A DNA stretch of 64,000 nt. Source: an uncultured Methanolobus sp. (GTDB lineage: Archaea > Halobacteriota > Methanosarcinia > Methanosarcinales > Methanosarcinaceae). A program made the translations under genes and the position numbers. Under the pieces are notes generated by a model, which was given only the letters and a program-made list of their open reading frames with translations, ran no database searches and was not told where the DNA came from. Position 1 is the stretch's first letter; every line of letters starts with the position of its first letter. Shown one piece after another: positions 1 through 8,694 of the stretch. The stretch spans positions 806,001-870,000 of the forward strand of contig NZ_OY762426.1 in the NCBI RefSeq assembly GCF_963665675.1, written 5' to 3'.

Positions 1-382
1 TAATCTAAAAACAAAGCAACCATCCGCCGAAAGCGGCACATTCCAATGCTGCTATACAGAAAATTATTACAAAAATGATACCAGCTATATAAGGAGTTCT
101 ACGAAGTCCTGAGAAGAAAGCACATGGTATTATAAATAATCATCTTCATAGCAGATCATTCAATACCTCCCCTTGCTCGCTCTGGGGAACATCCGTAATC
201 TTCTTTTTAGCGCATTGTTTTTACCGCTATTTTTCTGAATTTTGGCTATCATCTGCAGGCGCCATTTATAGCTGCAAACGAGTCTGAAGTTTAGACAATT
301 CTTTAATATATGCAAGTCTTTCTATTAATCGTAACAACCGGTCATAATTGCCGGTTGGAAGGTAATTTGAGGAGGATATAAT
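1..382. other. Intergenic region with repeat remnant and SIMPL-gene leader
   Basis: No intact gene is visible. The first ~120 bases hold a degraded copy of a dispersed repeat (separate entry). A TATA-like tract (tttaatata) lies near 302-310. A 6-bp inverted repeat, aaccgg at 336-341 and ccggtt at 351-356, falls in the presumed 5' leader of the SIMPL gene, followed by the ribosome site gaggagg just before the start codon at 383. Confidence 0.5.
7..122 (-). repeat. Dispersed repeat copy 1 (small membrane-protein remnant)
   Basis: Positions 7-60 match 8323-8376 at 48 of 54 bases, and all six differences are transitions. Weaker similarity continues to about 122. Read on the minus strand, both copies encode the peptide CIA[A/T]LECA[A/T]FGGWLLCF, preceded here by a hydrophobic stretch. 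No ATG opens this frame, and copy 1 meets TAG immediately after the final Phe. It is best read as the remnant of a short membrane-protein gene or of a small repeated element. Confidence 0.5.
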
Positions 383-1132
383 ATGTCATCTGACACCAAA
401 AACGACAAATCATACTTCGCCATCATTGCACTATCAGTTGTGCTGGTGGTGATGTCACTAACGATCTATGCCATCTCACAGGATGGAGTAGAACAGACTG
501 CATCCGACACAATTACAATGAGCGGATATGCCGAAGAGAAAGTAGTACCAGACACCGCATCCTTAAGCATAGGTGTCGTGATCCAGTCCGAGACATCAAA
601 TGAAGCATCTGACGAGAATGCCGCCATAATGAGTGCTGTCATATCAGAACTCAAAGCTCTCGGACTGGAAGACAAAGAAATCCAGACATCCTATGTTTCC
701 GTGTATCCGGTCTACAACTATGAAGGAGAAAGGACCATCACAGGTTACTCCGCATCCAACAGCGTCCAGGTCACAACAACAAATCTCGCCATCCTGAGCG
801 ATATCGTTGACAACTCCACAGCCGCAGGGGCTAATCAGATTGGAAGTATCTCCTTCACAGTCTCCGATGACATGCAGGAAGAGCTACGTGCAGATCTCAT
901 GGACGAAGCAGTAGACGATGCATCATCAAAGGCAAATGATCTTGCAGACAGCCTGGGTCTTAAGATCACAGGTGTGCAGACCGCATCCGTAAACGATAAT
1001 AGTAACTCAAGAATCTACTATGCAATGGAAGAAGCAGCAATGGACATGGACGGAGGAGCACCTTCAACTCCGATAGAACCTGGAGAGTCCACAGTCTCAA
1101 TGTCAGTTCAGGTAACATACTACATTGAATAA
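383..1132 (+). CDS. SIMPL domain (DUF541) protein, membrane-anchored
   Basis: The 249-residue product starts with a short polar stretch, one transmembrane anchor (about residues 12-30) and then a SIMPL/DUF541 domain from about residue 42 to the end, so the domain should face outside the cell. Typical family features are the early ITMSGYAEEKVVPDTASLSIG segment in pieces (SGYAEE, VVPDTA), a central GYSASNSV strand and the closing VTYYIE. SIMPL proteins are poorly understood envelope proteins related to bacterial BP26 and YggE, with suggested roles in oxidative or envelope stress. A strong gaggagg site 5-6 bases upstream supports the ATG. It is followed by a hairpin and T-run. Confidence 0.85.
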   Translation: MSSDTKNDKSYFAIIALSVVLVVMSLTIYAISQDGVEQTASDTITMSGYAEEKVVPDTASLSIGVVIQSETSNEASDENAAIMSAVISELKALGLEDKEIQTSYVSVYPVYNYEGERTITGYSASNSVQVTTTNLAILSDIVDNSTAAGANQIGSISFTVSDDMQEELRADLMDEAVDDASSKANDLADSLGLKITGVQTASVNDNSNSRIYYAMEEAAMDMDGGAPSTPIEPGESTVSMSVQVTYYIE

Positions 1133-1199
1133 TCAGGGCAAACTCCATTCAAAAAGCGATTATAAAAACGGCAAACCAACCAACCAACCACTCCACTCA

Positions 1200-1247
1200 G
1201 GAGTTGCATAAAAAACGAATTCTTTGCAACTCCATTTCTATTTTTTA
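1200..1247 (+). terminator. Hairpin plus T-rich tract after SIMPL gene
   Basis: A perfect 9-bp inverted repeat (ggagttgca at 1200-1208, tgcaactcc at 1225-1233) is followed by a T-rich run to 1247. A short caac/caacc tetranucleotide repeat lies just before it at about 1175-1190. Confidence 0.55.
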
Positions 1248-1291
1248 AATTCAGAAAGAGCTTTTATACATTCAATTACTGATAACTCAAA

Positions 1292-1891
1292 ATGAGTAAT
1301 TGGGAGTTCTTAATACCTTATCTTGAACACCTGTCATATGCAGGTATTTTCATAACTCTCGCATTCCTTGGACATTTTGTACCACTTCCGGAAGAAGTTC
1401 TTCTTCTCATAGTGGGCTATATTGTAAGCCTTGGTTATGGAAATCTCTGGATAGTCATCATTGTCAGCCTGATAGCAGGCGCTTCCGGTGACTTCCTGCT
1501 CTATTGGCTCAGTAGAAATGGAAATAAATTACTATCACGTTTCGATCATAACAAAGATAAGAAAAAGATCGTCCGGTATGAGCGTTTAATGGAAAGTCAC
1601 GGTGCTAAAACTATCTTCACATTTCGCCTCATAGTAGGCCTGCGTTTTTTTGGTCCGGTTGTTGCAGGTTCCGCAAACGTACCATGGCGTAAATTTGTAT
1701 CCTATGACCTTTTAGCCCTGCTTGCCTTTTACCCTTTTCTAATAACAGCAGGCTACATTTTCCACAGCAAGCTTCAAAACCTGATAACTGATGTCAGCAT
1801 CCTGAGCCACGTCATCTTTTTTACAGTAGCTGGATTATTCGCAATAGTTCTGAGCATTTATTTAAGGAAGAACTTCTCACATCGAACTTAA
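1292..1891 (+). CDS. DedA family membrane protein (VTT/SNARE-associated domain)
   Basis: This 199-residue polytopic protein has the DedA/VTT pattern: FVPLPEEVLL near residues 29-38 following the first hydrophobic segment, a basic cytosolic stretch (about 80-95), then FRLIVGLRFFGPVVAG (about 111-126), which corresponds to the conserved F-x-R-x-x-P/G re-entrant region, and further membrane segments to the C-terminus. DedA proteins act as lipid scramblases or flippases, some for undecaprenyl or other polyprenyl phosphates; the lipid handled here is unknown. A TATA-like ttttata box about 28 bases upstream and no ribosome site suggest a leaderless message. The gene converges on the glycosyltransferase at 1911. 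Confidence 0.85.
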   Translation: MSNWEFLIPYLEHLSYAGIFITLAFLGHFVPLPEEVLLLIVGYIVSLGYGNLWIVIIVSLIAGASGDFLLYWLSRNGNKLLSRFDHNKDKKKIVRYERLMESHGAKTIFTFRLIVGLRFFGPVVAGSANVPWRKFVSYDLLALLAFYPFLITAGYIFHSKLQNLITDVSILSHVIFFTVAGLFAIVLSIYLRKNFSHRT

Positions 1892-1910
1892 CAGGCTTCT
1901 CCGGATTGTT

Positions 1911-3041
1911 CTATCTGGCCAGGCTTTCCTCAACCATTAACCTTACAGCCCCCGGTCCGTTCAGTTCCACAGCCATCTCCCGCATCCCGGCAAGCTTGTT
2001 GCTGTATTTTTCATCATTAATAAGCAACCTGATGTTCTCAAGTATCTCTTCGGGAGATGCGGAGTAGTCCAGTTTCTTTCCAAGGCCGTCTTCCTCAATA
2101 ACAAAAGCATTGTTCTGCTGCTCGCTATGTTTCTTATCAGGAACGCTGATCATTGGAACTCCAAAGCTCAGGGCTTCCATCATGGTACTGTGGCCTCCGG
2201 GAGCGATAACCAGGTCGGATGCTTTCATGTATGGGAACTGGTCATCGATGAATTTGAGTATGGTTACATTCTCCGGCAAAGTTCCAAGACTTTCAGGGTC
2301 AACGCTTGGGCCCGAAAGTAAGGTGTAATTGATAGACTCATCCATGCCGGCAGCTTCGATAACTTTTCTAAAAATCGGTTCACGGTAGCCGAATCCACCT
2401 ACGGTACAGAGTACGTGCGGACGTTCCAGTTCCTCAGTAGTTGTCTCCTCAAAGGTCTTTCCGGTAAGCGGACCGCTGAAAAAAACCTTTTTCCACATAT
2501 CTTTCTTAAATTCCAGATTCTTCCTGCATATGGTGTGCGGCAACGGAAAATCAGGAATAATTATTTTATCAGCTATCCTGAACATGCCAATATAGGATTT
2601 TTTCACAATCTCAACTATTATCCTGCTTGAAATCCCTTTGCCTTTAAAGAATTCTTCCATATTTGACTGATTCACAACCAAATAGCATGGAATGCTGCGG
2701 GATTTAGCACTTATCATTCCCATGAAATAGCTGTCTGATATCACGACATCAGGTCTGGTTTTTTTAAGTAGCTTTCGTATCTTTATTAAACCAAGGAACT
2801 GCCCTCTCTTGAAGGTTGCAAGAATAGATTTCTTCAGATTCAGTGAACCGGCTTTACCAACGAGGGTAATCTCTGAAGGAACTTCGTGCGTCTTAAATCC
2901 CTTACGTTCAATTAGTTCTTTAGAATACCCGTAAGCTCCGAAATGCACGTCATGCCCCGCAGAAACAAGCTTTTTGCCAATGGATATACACCTGCTGGTG
3001 TGTCCAAGACCTTCGCCGCAGACAAATATCATTACTCTCAT
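1911..3041 (-). CDS. MJ1255-type glycosyltransferase (GT28/MurG-like fold)
   Basis: The 376-residue product opens with MRVMIFVCGEGLGHTSR, the nucleotide-sugar glycosyltransferase N-terminal motif of the TIGR00661/MJ1255 family. It closes with the GT-B donor-binding region GGHSTMMEALSFGVPMIS (about 283-300) and an invariant acidic/QN segment (HSEQQNNA). Such proteins resemble MurG and UDP-glucuronosyltransferases and probably transfer a sugar to a lipid or surface acceptor; the substrate is unknown. It is a close paralog of the gene at 4382, with matching blocks such as GGFGYRxxIF and SINYTLxxGP. It lies downstream of the PHP gene on the same strand. Confidence 0.8.
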   Translation of the reverse strand: MRVMIFVCGEGLGHTSRCISIGKKLVSAGHDVHFGAYGYSKELIERKGFKTHEVPSEITLVGKAGSLNLKKSILATFKRGQFLGLIKIRKLLKKTRPDVVISDSYFMGMISAKSRSIPCYLVVNQSNMEEFFKGKGISSRIIVEIVKKSYIGMFRIADKIIIPDFPLPHTICRKNLEFKKDMWKKVFFSGPLTGKTFEETTTEELERPHVLCTVGGFGYREPIFRKVIEAAGMDESINYTLLSGPSVDPESLGTLPENVTILKFIDDQFPYMKASDLVIAPGGHSTMMEALSFGVPMISVPDKKHSEQQNNAFVIEEDGLGKKLDYSASPEEILENIRLLINDEKYSNKLAGMREMAVELNGPGAVRLMVEESLAR

Positions 3042-3174
3042 CTTAACACCAAAAAATAATCAGCTAAAAAAACTGACCGGTGTCCATATGCTTTAATCTT
3101 TTAAAAAACTTTCATCAAAAATACAAATGTCTGCATCTCTTGTTTTTGAAAAAAGAATGCGCTTTCAGGCACAT

Positions 3175-4167
3175 TTAACTGTTAACAACGCGTCCGATTC
3201 TGGAAACCTGTGGCTGCTTTGATATCCTGTATAGCAGGAAAGGTACGCCTGAACCAAAGAACTGCTGTGTAAGGTGCATTGTCATATTATAAATGTGAGG
3301 GTGTTTCACCCTTCTCTCTCCGCCAACGAGGTTAACCACTCTATCGAATACCTCCACTCCAGTAGAGTAGTTACCCTCGTATGGCATGCGTTTTTCCATA
3401 TTAAAGATAAGTTCTACCCATGCATTCAGTTCATGGCTGATGTGTTTCCAGATAGGTTCATCGATCATCATATAAGACCGGCCTTTCTCGATGTTTTTGA
3501 AGTACTCTCTGAAGGTATTTCCTTTTGCAAGAGTATGGACTCTTCCAATCCTGCCTGTGTGGCTGTCAGTTGTCACAGCCATTCCTTTTCTGTAGCGCTG
3601 TGCCAGCACCATTGAGAAAAAGTTCTTCTGCTTCAGGTCCTGCATATTATATTCTATCACCGGAAACTGCCTTGCAAGCTCGGTCACGGCCATGATGTTT
3701 GGCTTTTCCCCCGGTTTGAACCAGAACGGGTGATTGTACATATGCAATATGTCATTTTCTCTGAAGTAGTCAAGAAGCATATATACATCCTGCTTTTCCT
3801 GTACAATTGTCTCCATCTCAGAATACTGTATTTTATCAAACTCAAAAGCATTGATGTGGACTGTGTGTCCGACATTTTTCATGTCGGTAATTGATAATTC
3901 CACTCCGGTTGTCAGTTTGTCCCGATTCCATCCCATTCTGTCATATGCCTTTGCAGTATCATGATCTGTAAATGTCACAAAACCAAGACCATCTGAAAGC
4001 CCCTTTTGAAAAAGATTTTCCGGTTTTGTTAATTTACTCGCCGGTACATCATATGAACATGAAGTGTGGACGTGCAGGTCTGCTTTACACCAGCCGTCTT
4101 CAAGAAGTTCTGTTGCTCTGTCAGATGCAATTATTTTTTGCATTGTTTTTTCCTGTTTGCGGAACAT
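3175..4167 (-). CDS. PHP-domain metal-dependent phosphoesterase
   Basis: This 330-residue protein carries the PHP metal motifs: DLHVHTSCSYD near the N-terminus, TFTDHDT about 25 residues later, a GVELS segment, NHPFW in the middle and TDSHTGRIG. Such histidine and aspartate clusters bind two or three metal ions and hydrolyse phosphate esters; the substrate cannot be read from sequence. The remaining ~120 residues match no domain I recognise. I chose the ATG at 4167 because aggag sits 7 bases upstream of it; an ATG 11 codons earlier (4200) is possible. The gene lies between two paralogous glycosyltransferases, which suggests a role in glycan or sugar-phosphate metabolism. Confidence 0.8.
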   Translation of the reverse strand: MFRKQEKTMQKIIASDRATELLEDGWCKADLHVHTSCSYDVPASKLTKPENLFQKGLSDGLGFVTFTDHDTAKAYDRMGWNRDKLTTGVELSITDMKNVGHTVHINAFEFDKIQYSEMETIVQEKQDVYMLLDYFRENDILHMYNHPFWFKPGEKPNIMAVTELARQFPVIEYNMQDLKQKNFFSMVLAQRYRKGMAVTTDSHTGRIGRVHTLAKGNTFREYFKNIEKGRSYMMIDEPIWKHISHELNAWVELIFNMEKRMPYEGNYSTGVEVFDRVVNLVGGERRVKHPHIYNMTMHLTQQFFGSGVPFLLYRISKQPQVSRIGRVVNS

Positions 4168-4381
4168 ACTGTCACTCCTGTTCGATGTTAAATTGTTCAT
4201 TTTTCATTTTTTGCTTATTTTGTTTTTTTATTATTCTATGTGTGTATATGTTCCATACTAAAAATAAATAGTTAATCTACATCATCTATAGATATTGCTA
4301 TATTATATGTAATAAACAAATAAATATTAACTCTTCATTTTTATAAATATGCCTGAGTGCAAGACAAGTTCGGATAAACGT

Positions 4382-5548
4382 ATGATCTTTCTGATTTTCG
4401 TGTGTGGAGAAGGACTTGGTCACACCGGAAGATGTATTTCACTAGCATCTGAGATGCAGAATGCAGGCCACACTGTCTTCATAGGTGCCTATGGATATTC
4501 ACAAAAATTGATTGAGGAATCCGGATACATCGTTGAGGAAATCCCGCAGGAGCTAAGGCTTAGTGGCAAAAAAGGGGCACTTGATCTGAAAAATTCCATA
4601 TTTTCAACAGCAAAAGTCATTTCCCTGGGTAACATCAATTCAGTCACAAAACTGATAGAAAGAACAAAACCGGATTTTGTGATATCAGACGGCTACTACA
4701 ATGGGATAATAGCTGCAAAACGCAAAAAAGTTCCCGTATGTATAATAGTGAACCAGTCAAGTATGCAGGAATTTTTCAGGGACAAGGGATTTGTAATAGG
4801 TGCAGTGGGGTTTGTCGTAAAGAAATTCTATACATGGATCTACAGGAATGTAAATATGATATTCATTCCGGATTTCGCTCCACCTTATACTATATGTGGT
4901 TCCAATCTTTCATTTCCTGATGGGGTAAAGAACAAGATCAGGTTCAGTGGTCCCGTGCTCAGAAAAAAATATGAAAAAGTCATTCCGATAAAAGACTTAA
5001 AGCGTCCGCATGTGCTTTGCAGTATTGGAGGTTTCGGTTATCGTTTCCAGATATTCAAAACCCTGCTGGAAGCAGCAAAAATGGACAATAGTATTAATTA
5101 TACTCTTATAGGCGGCCCTGATCTGGACTATGATCTTTTAGAAAGTGTTCCTGAAAATGTGGATATCCGCCGTCTCATACCTGATCCCTTCCCATATTAC
5201 AGGTCGGTGGACGTGGTTATCTGCACAGGAGGTCACGGGACTATTACAGAATCTCTCAGTTACGGGCTTCCTGTTATCTCATTCCCTGACCAATCACATA
5301 ATGAACAGGAAAACAATGCTCAGTTCATTGAAGATAATGAATACGGAAGAAGATTTTCCTATTCCGTAACACCTGAGGAGTTGTTAAAAGCTATCCGTTC
5401 TCTAATAGATGATGAAAAATACAGGTCAAACGTGTCTGCATTAAAAGAGCAGGCACAGAAGTGCCACGGTCCGGATTTCATAAGGGAAAAGCTGGAGGAA
5501 TATTTTTCCTCAGTTCCCGGGGAACATTCTCATCAGCAATTCTATTAG
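4382..5548 (+). CDS. MJ1255-type glycosyltransferase, paralog of the 1911-3041 gene
   Basis: The 388-residue protein begins MIFLIFVCGEGLGHTGR and ends with the GT-B donor site GGHGTITESLSYGLPVIS plus the HNEQENNAQF acidic segment. The whole length aligns with the product of 1911-3041, so the two arose by duplication. It probably transfers a sugar from a nucleotide donor at the cytoplasmic membrane. An upstream in-frame ATG (4349) would add 11 residues, but the paralog starts at the equivalent of 4382 and a ttttata box at about 4335 fits 4382 better. Its 3' end overlaps the convergent HAD gene by 39 bases. Confidence 0.8.
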   Translation: MIFLIFVCGEGLGHTGRCISLASEMQNAGHTVFIGAYGYSQKLIEESGYIVEEIPQELRLSGKKGALDLKNSIFSTAKVISLGNINSVTKLIERTKPDFVISDGYYNGIIAAKRKKVPVCIIVNQSSMQEFFRDKGFVIGAVGFVVKKFYTWIYRNVNMIFIPDFAPPYTICGSNLSFPDGVKNKIRFSGPVLRKKYEKVIPIKDLKRPHVLCSIGGFGYRFQIFKTLLEAAKMDNSINYTLIGGPDLDYDLLESVPENVDIRRLIPDPFPYYRSVDVVICTGGHGTITESLSYGLPVISFPDQSHNEQENNAQFIEDNEYGRRFSYSVTPEELLKAIRSLIDDEKYRSNVSALKEQAQKCHGPDFIREKLEEYFSSVPGEHSHQQFY

Positions 5549-6172
5549 TCTGAATAATTCTTCGTGGTCATGCAGGACTATGTCGGCGTGTCCGAGTTCT
5601 TTACTGGTAAGATAAGTGGGTATGCCTATGGTGAATATTCCTGCATTTTTCGCAGATTCAACACCAAGGGTCGCATTCTCAACCACTATGCAGTTATTTT
5701 TGCTCACACCGAGCATCTCAACTGCTTTGTTGTAAGGATCAGGTGCAGGTTTTCCATTTTTCGTGTCATCTCCGCTGACAACCGCATCAAAGATTCCCGG
5801 GAAATATTTTTCCATCATCATTTCCACTATCTTCCTGTCAGAACCTGAAACTACCGCAAGCCTGAATTTTGTCTTGATCTGCCGGAGCATATAATCAACA
5901 CCATCAAAAAGGGAGACACTATCCCTGTCAAAAAGCTGGTGTTTTCTTGCAGGCACTGTTGTGAGTATTGTATCCATGTCTGCGGAAGCATTTTCATTCA
6001 TCTCAAGGACTCTTTTCACAATACCAACGTCATTTTCGCCTTCAAGGGCGAATATGTCTTTTTCATCTATGCTTATCCCAACTTCCATAAACGCATTTTT
6101 CCATGCCAGTGCATGCAGGTGCATAGAGTCTATGAGCACCCCGTCCATATCAAATATCAGAGCTTCTATCAC
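5510..6172 (-). CDS. HAD-superfamily phosphatase, beta-phosphoglucomutase-like
   Basis: The 220-residue protein shows all HAD motifs: FDMDGVLIDS at residues 7-16 with the nucleophile Asp, VVSGSD (motif II) near 108, KNGKPAPDPY with the catalytic Lys near 143, and VENATLGVESAKNAG with acidic motif IV near 165. A helical cap lies between motifs I and II, as in subfamily IA phosphatases and beta-phosphoglucomutases. It likely acts on a sugar phosphate, which fits the adjacent glycosyltransferases. The start is GTG. The last 13 codons overlap antisense with the 3' end of the glycosyltransferase. Confidence 0.8.
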   Translation of the reverse strand: MIEALIFDMDGVLIDSMHLHALAWKNAFMEVGISIDEKDIFALEGENDVGIVKRVLEMNENASADMDTILTTVPARKHQLFDRDSVSLFDGVDYMLRQIKTKFRLAVVSGSDRKIVEMMMEKYFPGIFDAVVSGDDTKNGKPAPDPYNKAVEMLGVSKNNCIVVENATLGVESAKNAGIFTIGIPTYLTSKELGHADIVLHDHEELFRLIELLMRMFPGN

Positions 6173-6295
6173 AATTAAAAATCGGCATGTGTATATATCT
6201 AATTAATCCCGGTTTCAATCATAGATTATAATATCTATATATTTTTACTGAACTGAACCGCAACACTCTTTAAACTTTCAGCATAATTTAGTCAT

Positions 6296-6880
6296 ATGGA
6301 TAAAGGCGGGGCAATTTTTGCTTTATTGACAGTATTTGCTGTCATGCTTGGTTCATGGTTTTTTGCAGGTGTCCATGTTTCAATGACAGCAGAGAAAATT
6401 GAATACAGGGTACTGTATAAGTTGGGGGAGAACATCGAGGTAAGGGAGTACGGTGAAATGACAACTGCTTCCACGTCATCAAATGATATCGATGATGCTT
6501 TTTTCATACTGTCGTCTTACATTTCCGGTAAAAATGCAGAGAAAAAGAAAATTGATATGATATATCCGGTAATAACATTTGAGGATGAAAACGTTGTAAA
6601 TATGTCATTTATACTCCCGGAAACGTATAGTGTAAATGATACACCTGTTTCAGTGAACCCGGCAATCTCTATTCAAAGTGTTCCTGAAAGAAAAGTGGTT
6701 GCGATCAAATTCTCAGGGTCTGCAAAAGGTGAGATTCTGGAAACTAAGCGTTCAGCTCTCATCTTACAACTTGATGAAAATAATATTACAACTAAAGGTG
6801 ATTTTTTCCTGATTAGCTATAATCCTCCGTGGGTCCCTCCTGCTCTTATGCGGAATGAAATTGCTATTGAGGTGGCATAA
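6296..6880 (+). CDS. SOUL family heme-binding protein
   Basis: The 194-residue protein has one N-terminal membrane segment (about residues 7-27) and then a SOUL/HEBP fold. Signature blocks are EYRVLYKLGENIEVREYGEM, MSFILPETY, the VPERKVVAIKFSG strand and the C-terminal YNPPWVPPALMRNEIAIEV close to the family P-P-x-x-R-x-N-E motif. SOUL proteins bind heme or other tetrapyrroles. The gene ends one base before the TTG start of the photolyase, so the two are probably co-translated. The membrane anchor implies a surface or membrane-proximal location. The function in methanogens is not established. Confidence 0.8.
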   Translation: MDKGGAIFALLTVFAVMLGSWFFAGVHVSMTAEKIEYRVLYKLGENIEVREYGEMTTASTSSNDIDDAFFILSSYISGKNAEKKKIDMIYPVITFEDENVVNMSFILPETYSVNDTPVSVNPAISIQSVPERKVVAIKFSGSAKGEILETKRSALILQLDENNITTKGDFFLISYNPPWVPPALMRNEIAIEVA

Positions 6881-8260
6881 TTGGCAAAAGAATACAGTTT
6901 ATCTCTGTTCATATTCAGACGTGACCTGCGGGTTAATGATAATACTGCTTTAAACCATGCGATGGAGAGCTCCGATGAGGTAATTCCATGTTTCATTTTC
7001 GACCCAAGGCTTGCTGATGAAAAGAGAAAACATTTCAATCATAATGCTTTCCAGTTCCTGCTGGAATGTCTTGAAGACCTGGATTTACAGTTAAAATCCG
7101 CAAATGGTAATCTATTCCTGTTTTCAGGATTGCCGGAAAATGTCATTATGGATTTGAAAAAGAATCATGGAATTACTGCTGTTTTTTTCAATGAGGATTA
7201 CACTCCTTTTAGCAGAAAACGTGATGATACACTTCTTAAGACCTGTGAGGATTCAGGTATTGATCTTGTAAGCTGCCATGATGCTTTACTACATGAACCC
7301 GGTTCTGTGCTTACAAATGAAGGGAGAACCTATTCTGTGTTCTCCCAGTTCTTCAAAAAAGCTTCTCAAAAAGAGATTTCACTGCCAGAAATGACAGAAG
7401 GGGGTAAATTCTATTCTGGCAACCTGAATGTATCTCAGGTTTCACTCTCTGACTTTTCAATTGGCAGAAATCTTTCTCTTTTCACAAAAGGGGGCAGAAT
7501 CCAGGCTCTGTCTGTTCTTCAGAAAATAAGGGTGTTCCGGAATTATGAAAATGAACGTGATTTTCCTTCAGTAACAGGTACAACAGGACTTTCGGCTCAT
7601 AATAAACTGGGAACTATATCTATACGTGAGTTCTATCATTATGTGGAGAATGAACTGGGAAGGGATCACACTCTCATAAATGAACTTCACTGGCGTGATT
7701 TCTTCACACATATCGCAGTTGCGCATTCCTATGTTTTCACTGGTGCCTTCAAGAAAAAATTCGACTCACTTTCATGGTCTGATGATGAAAAGCTATTTGA
7801 TGCATGGTGTAAGGGGAAAACCGGCTTCCCGATTGTTGATGCCGGAATGAGGGAACTCAATACTACAGGGTACATGCATAACCGGGTAAGAATGATAGTT
7901 TCATCTTTCCTCGTAAAGGATCTGCATATTGACTGGAAATGGGGTGAACGATATTTTGCCAGCCAGCTTGTGGATTATGATCCATGCGTAAACAACGGTA
8001 ACTGGCAGTGGGCTGCATCAACAGGTGCGGATTCGCAACCATACTTCCGGATATTCAACCCGTGGTTACAACAGAAGAAGTTCGATCCCGATTGTCTGTA
8101 CATTAAAAAGTGGATCCCAGAGTTGGAAGCGCTTTCTCCAAAAGTCATTCATTCAATGGATAAAGGGCAGCAGCTTTTAGGCGTTGATTATCCACAGCCG
8201 ATTGTGGATCATTCTAAGGAAAGGAATGTGGCACTTGCAGCGTTCAAGGCGGTAGGGTGA
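6881..8260 (+). CDS. phr: Deoxyribodipyrimidine photolyase, class I
   Basis: This 459-residue cryptochrome/photolyase repairs cyclobutane pyrimidine dimers with blue light. The N-terminal alpha/beta antenna domain begins LFIFRRDLRVNDNTAL. The C-terminal FAD domain includes ELHWRDFF, PIVDAGMRELNTTGYMHNR and VDYDPCVNNGNWQWAAS, which matches the class I D-P-x-x-N-N-x-W-Q-W signature; YFRIFNPWLQ follows. The length is normal for the family. The start is TTG directly after the SOUL stop codon. The sequence identifies it as class I, not the class II type common elsewhere in archaea. Confidence 0.92.
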   Translation: MAKEYSLSLFIFRRDLRVNDNTALNHAMESSDEVIPCFIFDPRLADEKRKHFNHNAFQFLLECLEDLDLQLKSANGNLFLFSGLPENVIMDLKKNHGITAVFFNEDYTPFSRKRDDTLLKTCEDSGIDLVSCHDALLHEPGSVLTNEGRTYSVFSQFFKKASQKEISLPEMTEGGKFYSGNLNVSQVSLSDFSIGRNLSLFTKGGRIQALSVLQKIRVFRNYENERDFPSVTGTTGLSAHNKLGTISIREFYHYVENELGRDHTLINELHWRDFFTHIAVAHSYVFTGAFKKKFDSLSWSDDEKLFDAWCKGKTGFPIVDAGMRELNTTGYMHNRVRMIVSSFLVKDLHIDWKWGERYFASQLVDYDPCVNNGNWQWAASTGADSQPYFRIFNPWLQQKKFDPDCLYIKKWIPELEALSPKVIHSMDKGQQLLGVDYPQPIVDHSKERNVALAAFKAVG

Positions 8261-8694
8261 TAGGTGATAGTTCTCATATTTCCGGTTCTGTAGAATTCCT
8301 GCTGATATACAACCTGCAAACCAAAAACAAAGTAACCATCCACCGAAGGTGGCACATTCCAATGTTGCTATGCAGAAGACTAATTCAAATATTATTTAAT
8401 ATCTACTAATAATCTCATAGGTGTTCCAAGAAGAAAGTATTCAGGATATCAGGCAGGATATTCTGTTTCTTCTTTTTGGAAAACGCCGGCTTCGCCGTAC
8501 CCTTCGGGATCAGTTTAGTTATTCATGACTCACAATGAATCATATTGTCATGACAAAACCGGTCTGTACTCCTTAAAATTATAATGACAGGATTTCTACA
8601 GAGTCACATTTTCTAAATTTGTTTTCCTTGCTGATAATTCAAAAAATACTTATTTCTTGAAAATGCTAACAATGTAAAGACTGTGAGGATTGAT
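8261..8694. other. Gene-poor gap with repeat remnant and hairpins
   Basis: No intact gene is supported. It contains repeat copy 2 (8323-8437), an imperfect inverted repeat of ccaagaagaaa (8426-8436) with tttcttctttttgg (8466-8479) that could terminate transcription in either direction, and two small hairpins (cggcttcgccg and cccttcggg) at about 8487-8508. The last 100 bases should hold the promoter of the MarR gene. Confidence 0.45.
8323..8437 (-). repeat. Dispersed repeat copy 2 (small membrane-protein remnant)
   Basis: Homologous to 7-122. On the minus strand it encodes CIATLECATFGGWLLCF, and here the reading frame continues through Trp where copy 1 has TAG. Upstream of the peptide the frame has a stop, so it too is probably degenerate. 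Three of the six base differences from copy 1 are silent, which hints at earlier coding constraint. Confidence 0.5.

Noticed and set aside
1..20. TAG after the conserved peptide in repeat copy 1 as a pyrrolysine codon
   Set aside because: The window ends here and the other copy has TGG; there is no evidence for a longer read-through protein.
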